Shown: positions 1-6,322 of the stretch, piece after piece
Layout of the letters: each line of letters starts with the position of its first letter
How positions within the stretch are numbered: the first letter of the stretch is position 1
Assembly: GCA_036274635.1 (NCBI GenBank)
Contig: DASUFI010000179.1
Coordinates: 1-12,223, forward strand
Source of the DNA: DASUFI01 sp036274635
GTDB lineage: Bacteria; Planctomycetota; B15-G4
Length of the DNA stretch: 12,223 nucleotides
Direction: 5' to 3'
Notes under the pieces: generated by a model
Database searches by the model: none
Told to the model about the DNA's origin: nothing
Seen by the model: only the letters and a program-made list of their open reading frames with translations
Translations under genes and position numbers: made by a program

Positions 1-93
1 GAAACCCGGAGGGCCGGGTGGGACGGCCTCTGGGCGCAACGACATGTGCGTCCGTTGCGCCCAGCGGGCGGCACGCCCGGCCCTCCGGGTTTC
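1..93 (-). terminator. Long imperfect hairpin just downstream of rho
   Basis: Bases 1-18 are a perfect reverse complement of 76-93. Inside them, 31-41 pairs perfectly with 53-63 around an 11-base loop, and scattered pairs join the two stems, so almost the whole 93 bases can fold into one rod. It begins 8 bases after the rho stop codon (104-102, minus strand). The position suggests an intrinsic terminator or 3' stabilising hairpin for the coaE-rho transcript. On the minus strand the outer stem ends in GTTTC and the window stops there, so a following U tract cannot be seen. A mobile REP/MITE-like palindrome is the alternative. Confidence 0.5.
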
Positions 94-101
94 ACCGCCG
101 C

Positions 102-1511
102 TCAGAACACGCGCTGCGCCATGAGCGACAGCAGGAACTCCGCGTTCGTCTTGGTCTTGCGCAGCTTGGCCAGCAGCTTCTCGATCGCCTCCACCGGCGG
201 CAGGTCCGCCAGCGCCGCGCGCAGCGACTTCACCAGCCGCGCCTCGTCCGGGTCGTAGAGCAGGTCCTCCATGCGCGTGCCGGACTTGTTCAGGTCGATG
301 GCGGGGAAGATGCGCTGCTCGGAGATGCTGCGCGAGAGCACGATCTCCATGTTGCCCGTGCCCTTGAACTCCTCGAAGATGACCTCGTCCATGCGCGAGT
401 TGGTCTCGATGAGCGCGGTGGCCAGGATGGTGAGCGAGCCGCCGCCGTCGACGTTGCGCGCCGAGCCGAAGAAGCGCTTGGGCCGCTGCAGCGCGTTGGC
501 CTCGAGGCCGCCCGAGAGGATGCGGCCGGTGGTGCGCGCGACGTTGTTGTAGGCGCGCCCGAGGCGCGTGAGGCTGTCCATGAAGACGATGACGTCGTGG
601 CCGGACTCGACCCAGCTGCGCGCGCGCTCGGCCACGCGCTCGGACACGTGCACGTGGCGCTGGGGCGACTCGTCGAAGGTGGAGGCGACGACCTCGGCCG
701 TGACGTTGCGGCGCAGGTGGGTCACCTCCTCGGGGCGCTCGTCCACCAGGAACATCATGACCTTGGCGTCGGGGTAGTTCTCGGTGGCGGCGTTGCACAG
801 CGCCTCGAGCATGAGCGTCTTGCCTGCGCGCGGCGGCGACACGATGAGGCCGCGCTGCCCGAAGCCGATGGGCGCCACGAGGTCCACGACGCGCGCGCTG
901 AAGTTGCGCGGGTCCTTGGGCGTCTCGAGCACGATGCGGCGGTTGGGAAAGATGGCCGTGAGCTCGTCGAAGGGCTTCCACGTGGCGGCCTTCTCGGGCG
1001 GCTGGCCGTTGACCGAGTCGATGGAGGCCAGCGCGAAGTACTTCTCCTTGTGCCGGCCGGTGCGCACGCGGCCGTGCACGGTCATGCCCGGGCGCAGGCC
1101 GGACTGGCGGATCATCGCGGGGGAGACGTACAGGTCGTCGGGCGAAGGCAGGAAGGCGTTGCGCACGGCGCGCAGGAAGCCGTAGCCGTCGGGCAGCACC
1201 TCGAGCTGGCCCTCGCCGCGCACGTCCAGCTCGAGCTTGTCGCCCGCCCGCATGAACTGCACCAGCAGGCGCGCGCGGTCGTAGCCCTCATGGGCCGCCA
1301 GACCGTAGTGCCTCAGGCGCGCGACCAGCTCGGCCATGGGCAGCTCGCCCATCTCGGCCAGCTGGGCGGGGATGCCGGACTCCTTCTGGCCCGGCAGCGG
1401 CGGCGCCTTCTTGACGTGCAGCGGCTTGTAGCTGGGCGCGGCGTCGCCCGGCGGGGCCGTGACGGGCTCCTCGGCTTCCGTGGTGGCGGCCTTGCGTCGC
1501 TGGGGAGACAT
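102..1511 (-). CDS. rho: Transcription termination factor Rho
   Basis: Hexameric RNA-dependent ATPase/helicase that ends transcription at Rho-dependent sites. From the ATG at 1511 the protein has 469 residues, about 50 more than E. coli Rho; the excess is a charged, Pro/Ala-rich N-terminal leader. The Rho_N helical region lies at about 51-87 and the cold-shock-like RNA-binding domain at about 95-170 (DGYGFLR, DDLYVSP). In the ATPase core, Walker A is SPPRAGKT at 225-232, DERPEEV at 257-263 carries the catalytic Glu, Walker B is DVIVFMD at 306-312, and the Q/R-loop region with RPKRFFGSARN is at 343-353. EEFKGTGNMEI and LSRSISEQR follow. Walker A has Arg where E. coli has Lys (PPKAGKT), a position near the bicyclomycin site. 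An in-frame GTG at 1562 would add 17 residues; neither start has a clear Shine-Dalgarno, and the ATG is preferred because it gives a basic MSPQRRK start. The gene lies 83 bp after coaE and is probably cotranscribed with it. Confidence 0.97.
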   Translation of the reverse strand: MSPQRRKAATTEAEEPVTAPPGDAAPSYKPLHVKKAPPLPGQKESGIPAQLAEMGELPMAELVARLRHYGLAAHEGYDRARLLVQFMRAGDKLELDVRGEGQLEVLPDGYGFLRAVRNAFLPSPDDLYVSPAMIRQSGLRPGMTVHGRVRTGRHKEKYFALASIDSVNGQPPEKAATWKPFDELTAIFPNRRIVLETPKDPRNFSARVVDLVAPIGFGQRGLIVSPPRAGKTLMLEALCNAATENYPDAKVMMFLVDERPEEVTHLRRNVTAEVVASTFDESPQRHVHVSERVAERARSWVESGHDVIVFMDSLTRLGRAYNNVARTTGRILSGGLEANALQRPKRFFGSARNVDGGGSLTILATALIETNSRMDEVIFEEFKGTGNMEIVLSRSISEQRIFPAIDLNKSGTRMEDLLYDPDEARLVKSLRAALADLPPVEAIEKLLAKLRKTKTNAEFLLSLMAQRVF

Positions 1512-1594
1512 GGGCGGCGTCGTGGCGATGGGGGGGATGAGCGAGGGGCCCGATGCGCGCACGCGGCGCGAGCCCCCGGCCAGTCGAAGAAGTC

Positions 1595-2182
1595 TCAGGT
1601 GGCGATGCCGATCTGCCGCAGCAGGGCGTCCACCTGCCGCTCAAGATGCTCGATCGTGCCGGAGTTTTCCAGTACGTGGCCGGCGCGCGAGCGCTTGGCG
1701 GCCAAGCCGGCCTGCTGCGCCTCGCGGCGCGCCCGCTCGCCCGCGGGCCAGCCCCGGCCCGCGACGCGCTCCTCGCGCAGCCGCTCCGGCGCCTGCACGA
1801 AGATCCAGCGCGTGACCCGTGCCGCCAGCGGCGACTCGAGCAGCAGCGGCACGTCCAGGACGACGGGCGCGTCGCCAGCCGCGTCCAGCGCCGCCAGCAG
1901 CCGCTCGCGCACGCGCGGGTGCACCAGGGCATTGAGGTCGGCGGTGGCCCCCGGGCTCGCGAAGGCCCGCGCCGCGAGCCGCGCGCGGTCGAGCCGCCCG
2001 GCGCCATCCAGCACGTCGGCGCCGAAGCGCGCCGCGAGGGCCGCCCGCACCTCGGGCAGCTCCGCCACGGCCCGCGCCTCGGCGTCGGCGTCGAGCACCC
2101 GCAGGCCGCGCCGGGCCAGGATCCCGGCCACGGTGGACTTGCCGCCGCCCACGCCGCCGAGCAGTCCGAGGACCTCTCCCAT
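1595..2182 (-). CDS. coaE: Dephospho-CoA kinase
   Basis: Cytoplasmic P-loop kinase for the last step of coenzyme A synthesis: it phosphorylates the ribose 3'-OH of dephospho-CoA using ATP. The 195 residues match the usual family length of about 200. The P-loop GGVGGGKST is at 9-17 (the family usually has GGIGSGKST), the DAD motif of the acceptor site at 31-33, LVHP at 86-89, the DVPLLLES lid/acceptor motif at 110-117, and the C-terminal ENSGTIEHLERQV at 172-184, matching the usual D/ENSG-L-RQV. The usual His after DAD is not seen (DADAEARA). The ATG at 2182 immediately precedes the first beta strand, so the start is secure, although no Shine-Dalgarno is visible. The gene is divergent from the coiled-coil gene at 2320 and is followed by rho, so CoA synthesis and Rho appear to share a transcript. 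Confidence 0.95.
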   Translation of the reverse strand: MGEVLGLLGGVGGGKSTVAGILARRGLRVLDADAEARAVAELPEVRAALAARFGADVLDGAGRLDRARLAARAFASPGATADLNALVHPRVRERLLAALDAAGDAPVVLDVPLLLESPLAARVTRWIFVQAPERLREERVAGRGWPAGERARREAQQAGLAAKRSRAGHVLENSGTIEHLERQVDALLRQIGIAT

Positions 2183-2233
2183 GCGCCGGCCAGAATACGC
2201 TGCCGGCCGGCCGCGCCGCTGCGGCGAGTCGGG

Positions 2234-2262
2234 TTGCCGGCGTCACAGGGCCTCCCTATAAT
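2234..2262 (+). promoter_or_regulatory. Sigma70-type promoter for the rightward gene block
   Basis: A perfect TATAAT lies at 2257-2262. A TTGCCG hexamer (4 of 6 matches to TTGACA) lies 17 bases upstream at 2234-2239. The predicted transcription start is near 2269, about 50 bases before the GTG at 2320. It sits in the only divergent intergenic region of the left half and is conspicuous in this GC-rich DNA. No equally good promoter appears before comB, tatC or cinA, so it may drive several downstream genes. Confidence 0.65.
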
Positions 2263-2319
2263 CCCGCCCCTTCCGCGGGCGCTTCCGAAGTGCCCATCCC
2301 CCGAACGCGAGGTCTCACC

Positions 2320-3576
2320 GTGTCCTTGCTGCCTTCTGCTCCGCGACGCGCGCAGGCCGGCGCCGTCAACACCCTGTGGGTCATCATCCTCATGGTGGCC
2401 CTGCTGGGCGTGCTGGGCCTGTGGTACGCCACCGCGTCCAACGCCAGCAGCATCGAGGCGGACCTCACCGCCCTGAAGGCCGAGCGCACCAAGCAGGACG
2501 CGCGCCTCACGGACCAGACCAAGGAGATCGTCGACCTCGCCGGCCTCGTGGGCTACCACGACGAGGCCAGCGTCGGCAGCCGGCCCGACCCGGTGGCGCT
2601 GCAGGCCGACATCGACGCCGTGAAGGCCTCGCTCAAGGAGTCGCTGGGCGGCCCGGACACCAAGGTCACGCTGCAGCAGAGCATCGCGGCCCTGCGCTCG
2701 GCGCTCACCAGCAGCCAGGCGGCGGCCGCGCAGGCCAAGTCGGACCTCGACGCCGAGGTGGCCAAGCGCAAGGCCGCCGAGCAGTCGGTGTCCGACAGCA
2801 CCGCCTCCATGAAGACCGAGCTCGACACGCTCAACCAGCAGCTGGCCGACGAGCGCCAGCGCGCCGACAACCAGGCGCAGCAGGACCAGCGCCGCTTCGA
2901 CGAGCTGGTGGCCGCGCAGCAGGCCTCCGACGAGCTGGCGCGCTCGGCGCAGCAGGCGCTCGCGCAGGCCGACGTGAAGTCGCGGCACGAGGTCTCGGCG
3001 CTGGAGGGCCGCATCAAGGCCATGGCCGTGCGTCGCGAGAGCTCGGAGCCGGAGGCCCTCGACGGCAGCGTGCTGTCCGTGGGCAACACGGGCGCGGTGG
3101 CCTACATCGACATCGGCGCGCGCTCCGGCCTGCGCCGCGGCACGCGCTTCGAGGTGCTGCGCCCGGGCAAGAGCGGCGACCTCACGCCCAAGGGCACCGT
3201 CGAGGTGCGCGACGTCGAGGACGACATGTCCCTCGTGGGCCTCACCACCGAGCCCAACGCCTTCGACCCCATCCTGCCCGGCGACAAGCTGCGCAACCCG
3301 CACTTCGAGGCCAACAAGTCCCTGCACTTCTTCCTGCTGGGCGACTTCCCGATCACGATGAGCAAGGAGCAGGCCACCGCGCGCCTGCGCGAGCTGGGCG
3401 CCGAGGTGGACGAGCAGCTGACGGCCACGACGGACGTGCTCGTGCTGGGCGACAAGAGCCTGGCCGAGGGCGACACCGCGCCCGAGCTCACCGACTCCGA
3501 CGAGTACAAGATGGCGGACAAGCTGGGCATGCGCATCATCCGCCTGGCGGAGCTGCAGGACTTCCTGAAGTACTGA
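2320..3576 (+). CDS. Membrane-anchored coiled-coil protein with C-terminal BRCT-like domain
   Basis: Not a named family that I recognise. The GTG at 2320 gives 418 residues and has GAGG 7 bases upstream (2309-2312); an in-frame GTG at 2290 lacks a Shine-Dalgarno. Residues 1-16 are basic (two Arg) and 18-36 form one membrane helix, suggesting N-in/C-out topology. Residues 44-75 and about 90-240 are Ala/Gln/Glu-rich with heptad character, a long coiled coil. Residues 247-330 look like a small beta domain with a G-A-R-S-G-L-R-R-G-T-R-F pattern and GDKLRNP, resembling FlgT C-terminal-type modules. Residues 333-418 resemble a BRCT fold: HFFLLGDFP, then an ELGAEVDE helix-strand, TTDVLVLGD, YKMADKLGMRII and a final ELQDFL helix. 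BRCT domains usually bind phosphopeptides or DNA ends in the cytoplasm, so one behind a signal anchor is odd. The role is unknown; a scaffold or envelope-organising protein is possible. The comB GTG follows the stop by 8 bp. Confidence 0.85.
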   Translation: MSLLPSAPRRAQAGAVNTLWVIILMVALLGVLGLWYATASNASSIEADLTALKAERTKQDARLTDQTKEIVDLAGLVGYHDEASVGSRPDPVALQADIDAVKASLKESLGGPDTKVTLQQSIAALRSALTSSQAAAAQAKSDLDAEVAKRKAAEQSVSDSTASMKTELDTLNQQLADERQRADNQAQQDQRRFDELVAAQQASDELARSAQQALAQADVKSRHEVSALEGRIKAMAVRRESSEPEALDGSVLSVGNTGAVAYIDIGARSGLRRGTRFEVLRPGKSGDLTPKGTVEVRDVEDDMSLVGLTTEPNAFDPILPGDKLRNPHFEANKSLHFFLLGDFPITMSKEQATARLRELGAEVDEQLTATTDVLVLGDKSLAEGDTAPELTDSDEYKMADKLGMRIIRLAELQDFLKY

Positions 3577-3584
3577 CGCGCCCC

Positions 3585-4295
3585 GTGCGCGTCGACGTCG
3601 CGCTCACTCTCGCGCTGGCGCCTGCGCCCGATGCGGCGCGCGACGTGGTCGTGCTGGACGTCCTGCGCGCCACGAGCAGCATCGTCTCGGCGCTGGCGGC
3701 GGGGGCCACGGGCGTCGAGCCGGCGGGCACGGTGGAGGCGGCGATCACGCGCGCCCGCGCCTGCGGCGCGCTCTTGGGCGGCGAGCGCGATGGCCTGCCG
3801 CCGCCGGGCTTCGACCTGGGGAACTCGCCGCGCGAGTTCGAGGCCGGCACCTGCGCGGGACGGCTGCTGGTGCTGTCCACCACGAACGGCACGCAGGCGG
3901 TGCTGGCGGCGCGCGGCAGCCGGCGCGTGCTGGCGGGCAGCCTGCTCAACGCCGAGGCCACGGCGCGCGCCCTGGCCACGGGCGGCGCGCAGGAGGTGCT
4001 GCTGCTGTGCTCGGGCTCGCGCGGGCAGGTGGCGGCCGACGACGTGGCGGCGGCCGGCTGCCTCGCCGGTCACCTGACCCTGCTGGCGGCCGCCCAGCCC
4101 AGCGACGCCGCCCGCGTCGCCATCGCCCTCTTCGACGCCTGGAAGCACGATCTGGCTGGCCTGCTGCACCGCAGCGTGTCCGGCCGGCGCCTGCACGCCA
4201 TCGGCCTGCAGCGGGACGTGGAGGACTGCGCGCGCGTGGACGCCGTCCCGCTGGTCGCGGAACTGGATAAGGGGGGCGTGTTCCGCAAGGCTTAG
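3585..4295 (+). CDS. comB: ComB-family 2-phosphosulfolactate phosphatase
   Basis: Mg-dependent phosphatase family. In methanogens ComB converts 2-phosphosulfolactate to sulfolactate in coenzyme M synthesis; bacterial members can make sulfolactate. The 236 residues agree with the family length of about 240. Conserved motifs appear in order: VVVLDVLRATSS at 21-32 (metal-binding Asp), GERDG at 66-70, GFDLGNSP at 75-82, STTNGTQA at 98-105, GSLLNA at 118-123, CSGSRG at 142-147 and DDVAAAG at 152-158. A C-terminal D-x-x-x-C-x-x-x-D-x-VP pattern covers about 211-222. The GTG at 3585 is chosen because it puts the family's first beta strand at the N-terminus and lies 8 bp after the preceding stop. No strong Shine-Dalgarno is present, which fits translational coupling. 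No comA or comC homologue is in the window, so the physiological substrate cannot be read from context. Confidence 0.9.
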   Translation: MRVDVALTLALAPAPDAARDVVVLDVLRATSSIVSALAAGATGVEPAGTVEAAITRARACGALLGGERDGLPPPGFDLGNSPREFEAGTCAGRLLVLSTTNGTQAVLAARGSRRVLAGSLLNAEATARALATGGAQEVLLLCSGSRGQVAADDVAAAGCLAGHLTLLAAAQPSDAARVAIALFDAWKHDLAGLLHRSVSGRRLHAIGLQRDVEDCARVDAVPLVAELDKGGVFRKA

Positions 4296-4340
4296 GCCTG
4301 CCTTCCCCATGAACCGCTGAGCCCCACGAGCCCGCAGCCG

Positions 4341-5126
4341 ATGGTCCGCGACGACCGCCGCATGCCCCTGCGAGAGCACCTCAACGAGCTGCGCCGCACG
4401 CTGATCCGCTGCGCGCTCGTGCTGGTCGTGCTCATCTTCGTGGGCATCGCCTTCGACGACGCGCTCCTGCGCTTCATGTGCCAGCCGTGGTTCAAGGTGC
4501 GCGCGGCGCTCTCGCCGCCGAACGGGCCGCGCGACCCGGGACCGCTCAGCTACATCAGCGCGGGCGAGGGCATGATGTCGGCGCTGCGCGTCTCCTTCCT
4601 GTTCTCGGTCGCGGTGGGCGCGCCCTTCTTCATCTGGGAGCTGTGGCGCTTCATCGGCGTGGGCCTGCTGCCGAAGGAGCGGCGCGCGGTGCGCATGGCC
4701 TTCCTGCCCGGCCTGCTGCTCTTCCTCGTGGGCCTGTGGTTCGGCTTCGAGATCCTGCTGCCCGTCGGACTGCAGGCGATGGTGAACTACATCTCGTCCG
4801 ACATCGCGGTGAGCAACGTCACGCTCGGGAACTACCTGCAGCTCGTCGTCTCGATGACGCTCATCATGGGCGCCGTCTTCGAGCTGCCGCTGATCATGTG
4901 GGCCGTCGTGCGCGCCGGCCTCGTCTCGCGGGCCACGCTCGGCAAGTCGCGCCGCGCGGTCATCGTGGGCGCCGCCGTCTTCGCGGCGGTCATCACGCCG
5001 ACCACCGACGCGATCAACATGCTGCTGGTCTTCTTCCCGCTCATCGTGCTGTTCGAGCTGGGGCTGATCCTGTGCCGCATGGCCGAGAGCAAGCGGGACA
5101 GGCTGGACGAGGGCCAGCTCGGCTGA
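4341..5126 (+). CDS. tatC: Sec-independent (Tat) protein translocase TatC
   Basis: Inner-membrane receptor of the twin-arginine pathway, which binds signal peptides of folded cargo and recruits TatA. The 261 residues contain six hydrophobic helices at about 22-39, 82-100, 118-138, 163-190, 205-220 and 223-245. Family motifs are HLNELRRTL at 13-21 (first cytoplasmic signal-peptide-binding region), PFFIWELWRFIGVGLLPKER at 95-114 (including the conserved Glu113), the FELPL motif at 180-184, and TPTTDAINM at 219-227 where most members have TP-D-SQ. The charged C-tail is cytoplasmic. The ATG at 4341 gives a short basic leader; ATG 4362 is a possible alternative, and neither has a strong Shine-Dalgarno. 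Neither tatA nor tatB is in the window. The gene lies 45 bp after comB. The neighbouring lipoprotein and secreted proteins have Sec- or lipoprotein-type signals without a twin-Arg motif, so they are not obvious Tat cargo. Confidence 0.96.
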   Translation: MVRDDRRMPLREHLNELRRTLIRCALVLVVLIFVGIAFDDALLRFMCQPWFKVRAALSPPNGPRDPGPLSYISAGEGMMSALRVSFLFSVAVGAPFFIWELWRFIGVGLLPKERRAVRMAFLPGLLLFLVGLWFGFEILLPVGLQAMVNYISSDIAVSNVTLGNYLQLVVSMTLIMGAVFELPLIMWAVVRAGLVSRATLGKSRRAVIVGAAVFAAVITPTTDAINMLLVFFPLIVLFELGLILCRMAESKRDRLDEGQLG

Positions 5127-5162
5127 GGAGGCGGCCGCGCGAGGGGGGCTCCGCTCTGGCGC

Positions 5163-5206
5163 GCCGGCGGCCCGGGCCGGCACAATGGAGGGTCGCACCA
5201 CCCTCC
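5163..5206 (+). other. Two small hairpins in the tatC-ychF gap
   Basis: GCCGGC at 5163-5168 can pair with GCCGGC at 5176-5181 around 7 bases. GGAGGGT at 5187-5193 is the perfect complement of ACCCTCC at 5200-5206 around a 6-base loop. The second stem ends 17 bases before the ychF ATG, so it would form in the ychF leader if transcription starts upstream. No U tract follows either stem, so neither is a convincing intrinsic terminator. Confidence 0.35.
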
Positions 5207-5223
5207 CGGAAGACCCTCTCGCC

Positions 5224-6318
5224 ATGTCCCTCGCCTGCGGCATCGTCGGCCTGCCCCACGTCGGCAAGTCGACCCTGTTCAACGCCATCACGGCGGCCGG
5301 CGCCGAGTGCGCCAACTACCCCTTCTGCACCATCGAGCCCAACGTGGGCGTGGTGCCGGTGCCCGACGAGCGCCTCGCGACCATCAACCGCTTCATCACC
5401 ACCGAACAGATCGTGCCCGCGGTCCTCAAGGTGGTGGACATCGCCGGCCTCGTGGCGGGCGCCAGCAAGGGCGAAGGCCTCGGCAACCGCTTCCTTTCGC
5501 ACATCCGCGAGACACAGGCCATCCTGCACGTCGTGCGCTGCTTCGACGACGGCAACGTCCTGCACGTGGCCGACCGCGTGGACCCGCTCTCGGACATGGG
5601 CGTGATCGAGACCGAGCTGGCGCTCGCGGACCTCGAGACGGTGGAGAAGGCGCTGTACAAGACCGGCAAGCTGGCGCGCGGGCAGGACAAGGAGGCGCAG
5701 GCCGAGGCGGCGGCCTTCGGACTGGCGCGCGCGCACCTGCAGGCCGGCCGGCCGGCGCGCAGCCTCGTGCTCGAGGAGGCCGCGCGCGAGGCCGTCGCGC
5801 GCCTCTTCCTCATCACCGCCAAGCCCGTGCTCTACGTGGCCAACGTCTCCGAGTCGGACCTGCAGGGCGACTCGCCGCACGTCGCCGCGGTCCGCCGGCA
5901 CGCGGCGGCCACCGGCGCCGAGGTCGTCGTCCTGTGCGCGGAGCTCGAGCGCCAGCTGGCCGAGATGGGCCCCGACGACCGCCAGGTCTTCCTCGAGGAG
6001 ATGGGCCTGCAGCGCTCGGGCCTCGAGCGCCTCGTGCGCGCGGCCTTCCAGCTGCTCGGCCTGCAGACCTTCTACACCGCCGGCCCCAAGGAGATCCGCG
6101 CCTGGACCATCCGCCGCGGCGACACCGCGCCCGCGGCGGCCGGCGCGATCCACTCCGACTTCGAGAGGAACTTCATCCGCCTCGAGGCCTACGGCGTGGA
6201 CGACCTGGTGGAGCTCGGCACCGAGGCCGCCATCCGCGCCGCCGGCCGCCTGCGCAGCGAGGGCCGCGAGTACGTCATGCACGACGCCGACGTGGCGCAC
6301 TTCCTGGTGGGCCGGTGA
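5224..6318 (+). CDS. ychF: Redox-regulated ATPase YchF (Obg-like ATPase)
   Basis: Universal TRAFAC-class P-loop protein related to OLA1 and Obg; it binds ribosomes, prefers ATP and is linked to stress and translation control. The 364 residues equal the family norm. G1 is GLPHVGKST at 9-17 (usually GLPNVGKST), NYPFCTIEPNVG is at 31-42, and G3 with switch II is DIAGLVAGASKGEGLGN at 72-88. NVSE at 207-210 takes the place of the GTP-selecting NKxD and matches the NxxE signature that explains ATP preference. A helical insert covers about 130-195, and the C-terminal TGS domain about 280-364 (TFYTAGPKEIRAWTI, then a DADVAHF end). The ATG at 5224 is used because it gives the canonical MxxxCGIVGLP start; an in-frame ATG at 5185 would add 13 atypical residues. 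GGAAG lies about 11 bases upstream. cinA starts 4 bp after the stop. Confidence 0.97.
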   Translation: MSLACGIVGLPHVGKSTLFNAITAAGAECANYPFCTIEPNVGVVPVPDERLATINRFITTEQIVPAVLKVVDIAGLVAGASKGEGLGNRFLSHIRETQAILHVVRCFDDGNVLHVADRVDPLSDMGVIETELALADLETVEKALYKTGKLARGQDKEAQAEAAAFGLARAHLQAGRPARSLVLEEAAREAVARLFLITAKPVLYVANVSESDLQGDSPHVAAVRRHAAATGAEVVVLCAELERQLAEMGPDDRQVFLEEMGLQRSGLERLVRAAFQLLGLQTFYTAGPKEIRAWTIRRGDTAPAAAGAIHSDFERNFIRLEAYGVDDLVELGTEAAIRAAGRLRSEGREYVMHDADVAHFLVGR

Positions 6319-6322
6319 GGCG

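Noticed and set aside
2192..2197. TATTCT on the minus strand as a -10 giving a nearly leaderless coaE mRNA
   Set aside because: No -35 hexamer at 17 bases and only 4 of 6 matches; possible but not supportable.
18..2261. Very long plus-strand open frame (747 codons) opposite coaE and rho
   Set aside because: Its product is an Arg/Ala/His/Gly-rich low-complexity string, and the opposite strand encodes two unmistakable conserved proteins. High GC removes stop codons from shadow frames.
4309..4320. ATG-AAC-CGC-TGA mini-ORF upstream of tatC
   Set aside because: Three codons without a Shine-Dalgarno; nothing distinguishes it from chance.
3102..5315. Minus-strand open frame of 737 codons opposite the BRCT-protein, comB and tatC genes
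   Set aside because: Low-complexity composition, no recognisable motif, and it overlaps three well-supported genes; a GC-driven shadow.
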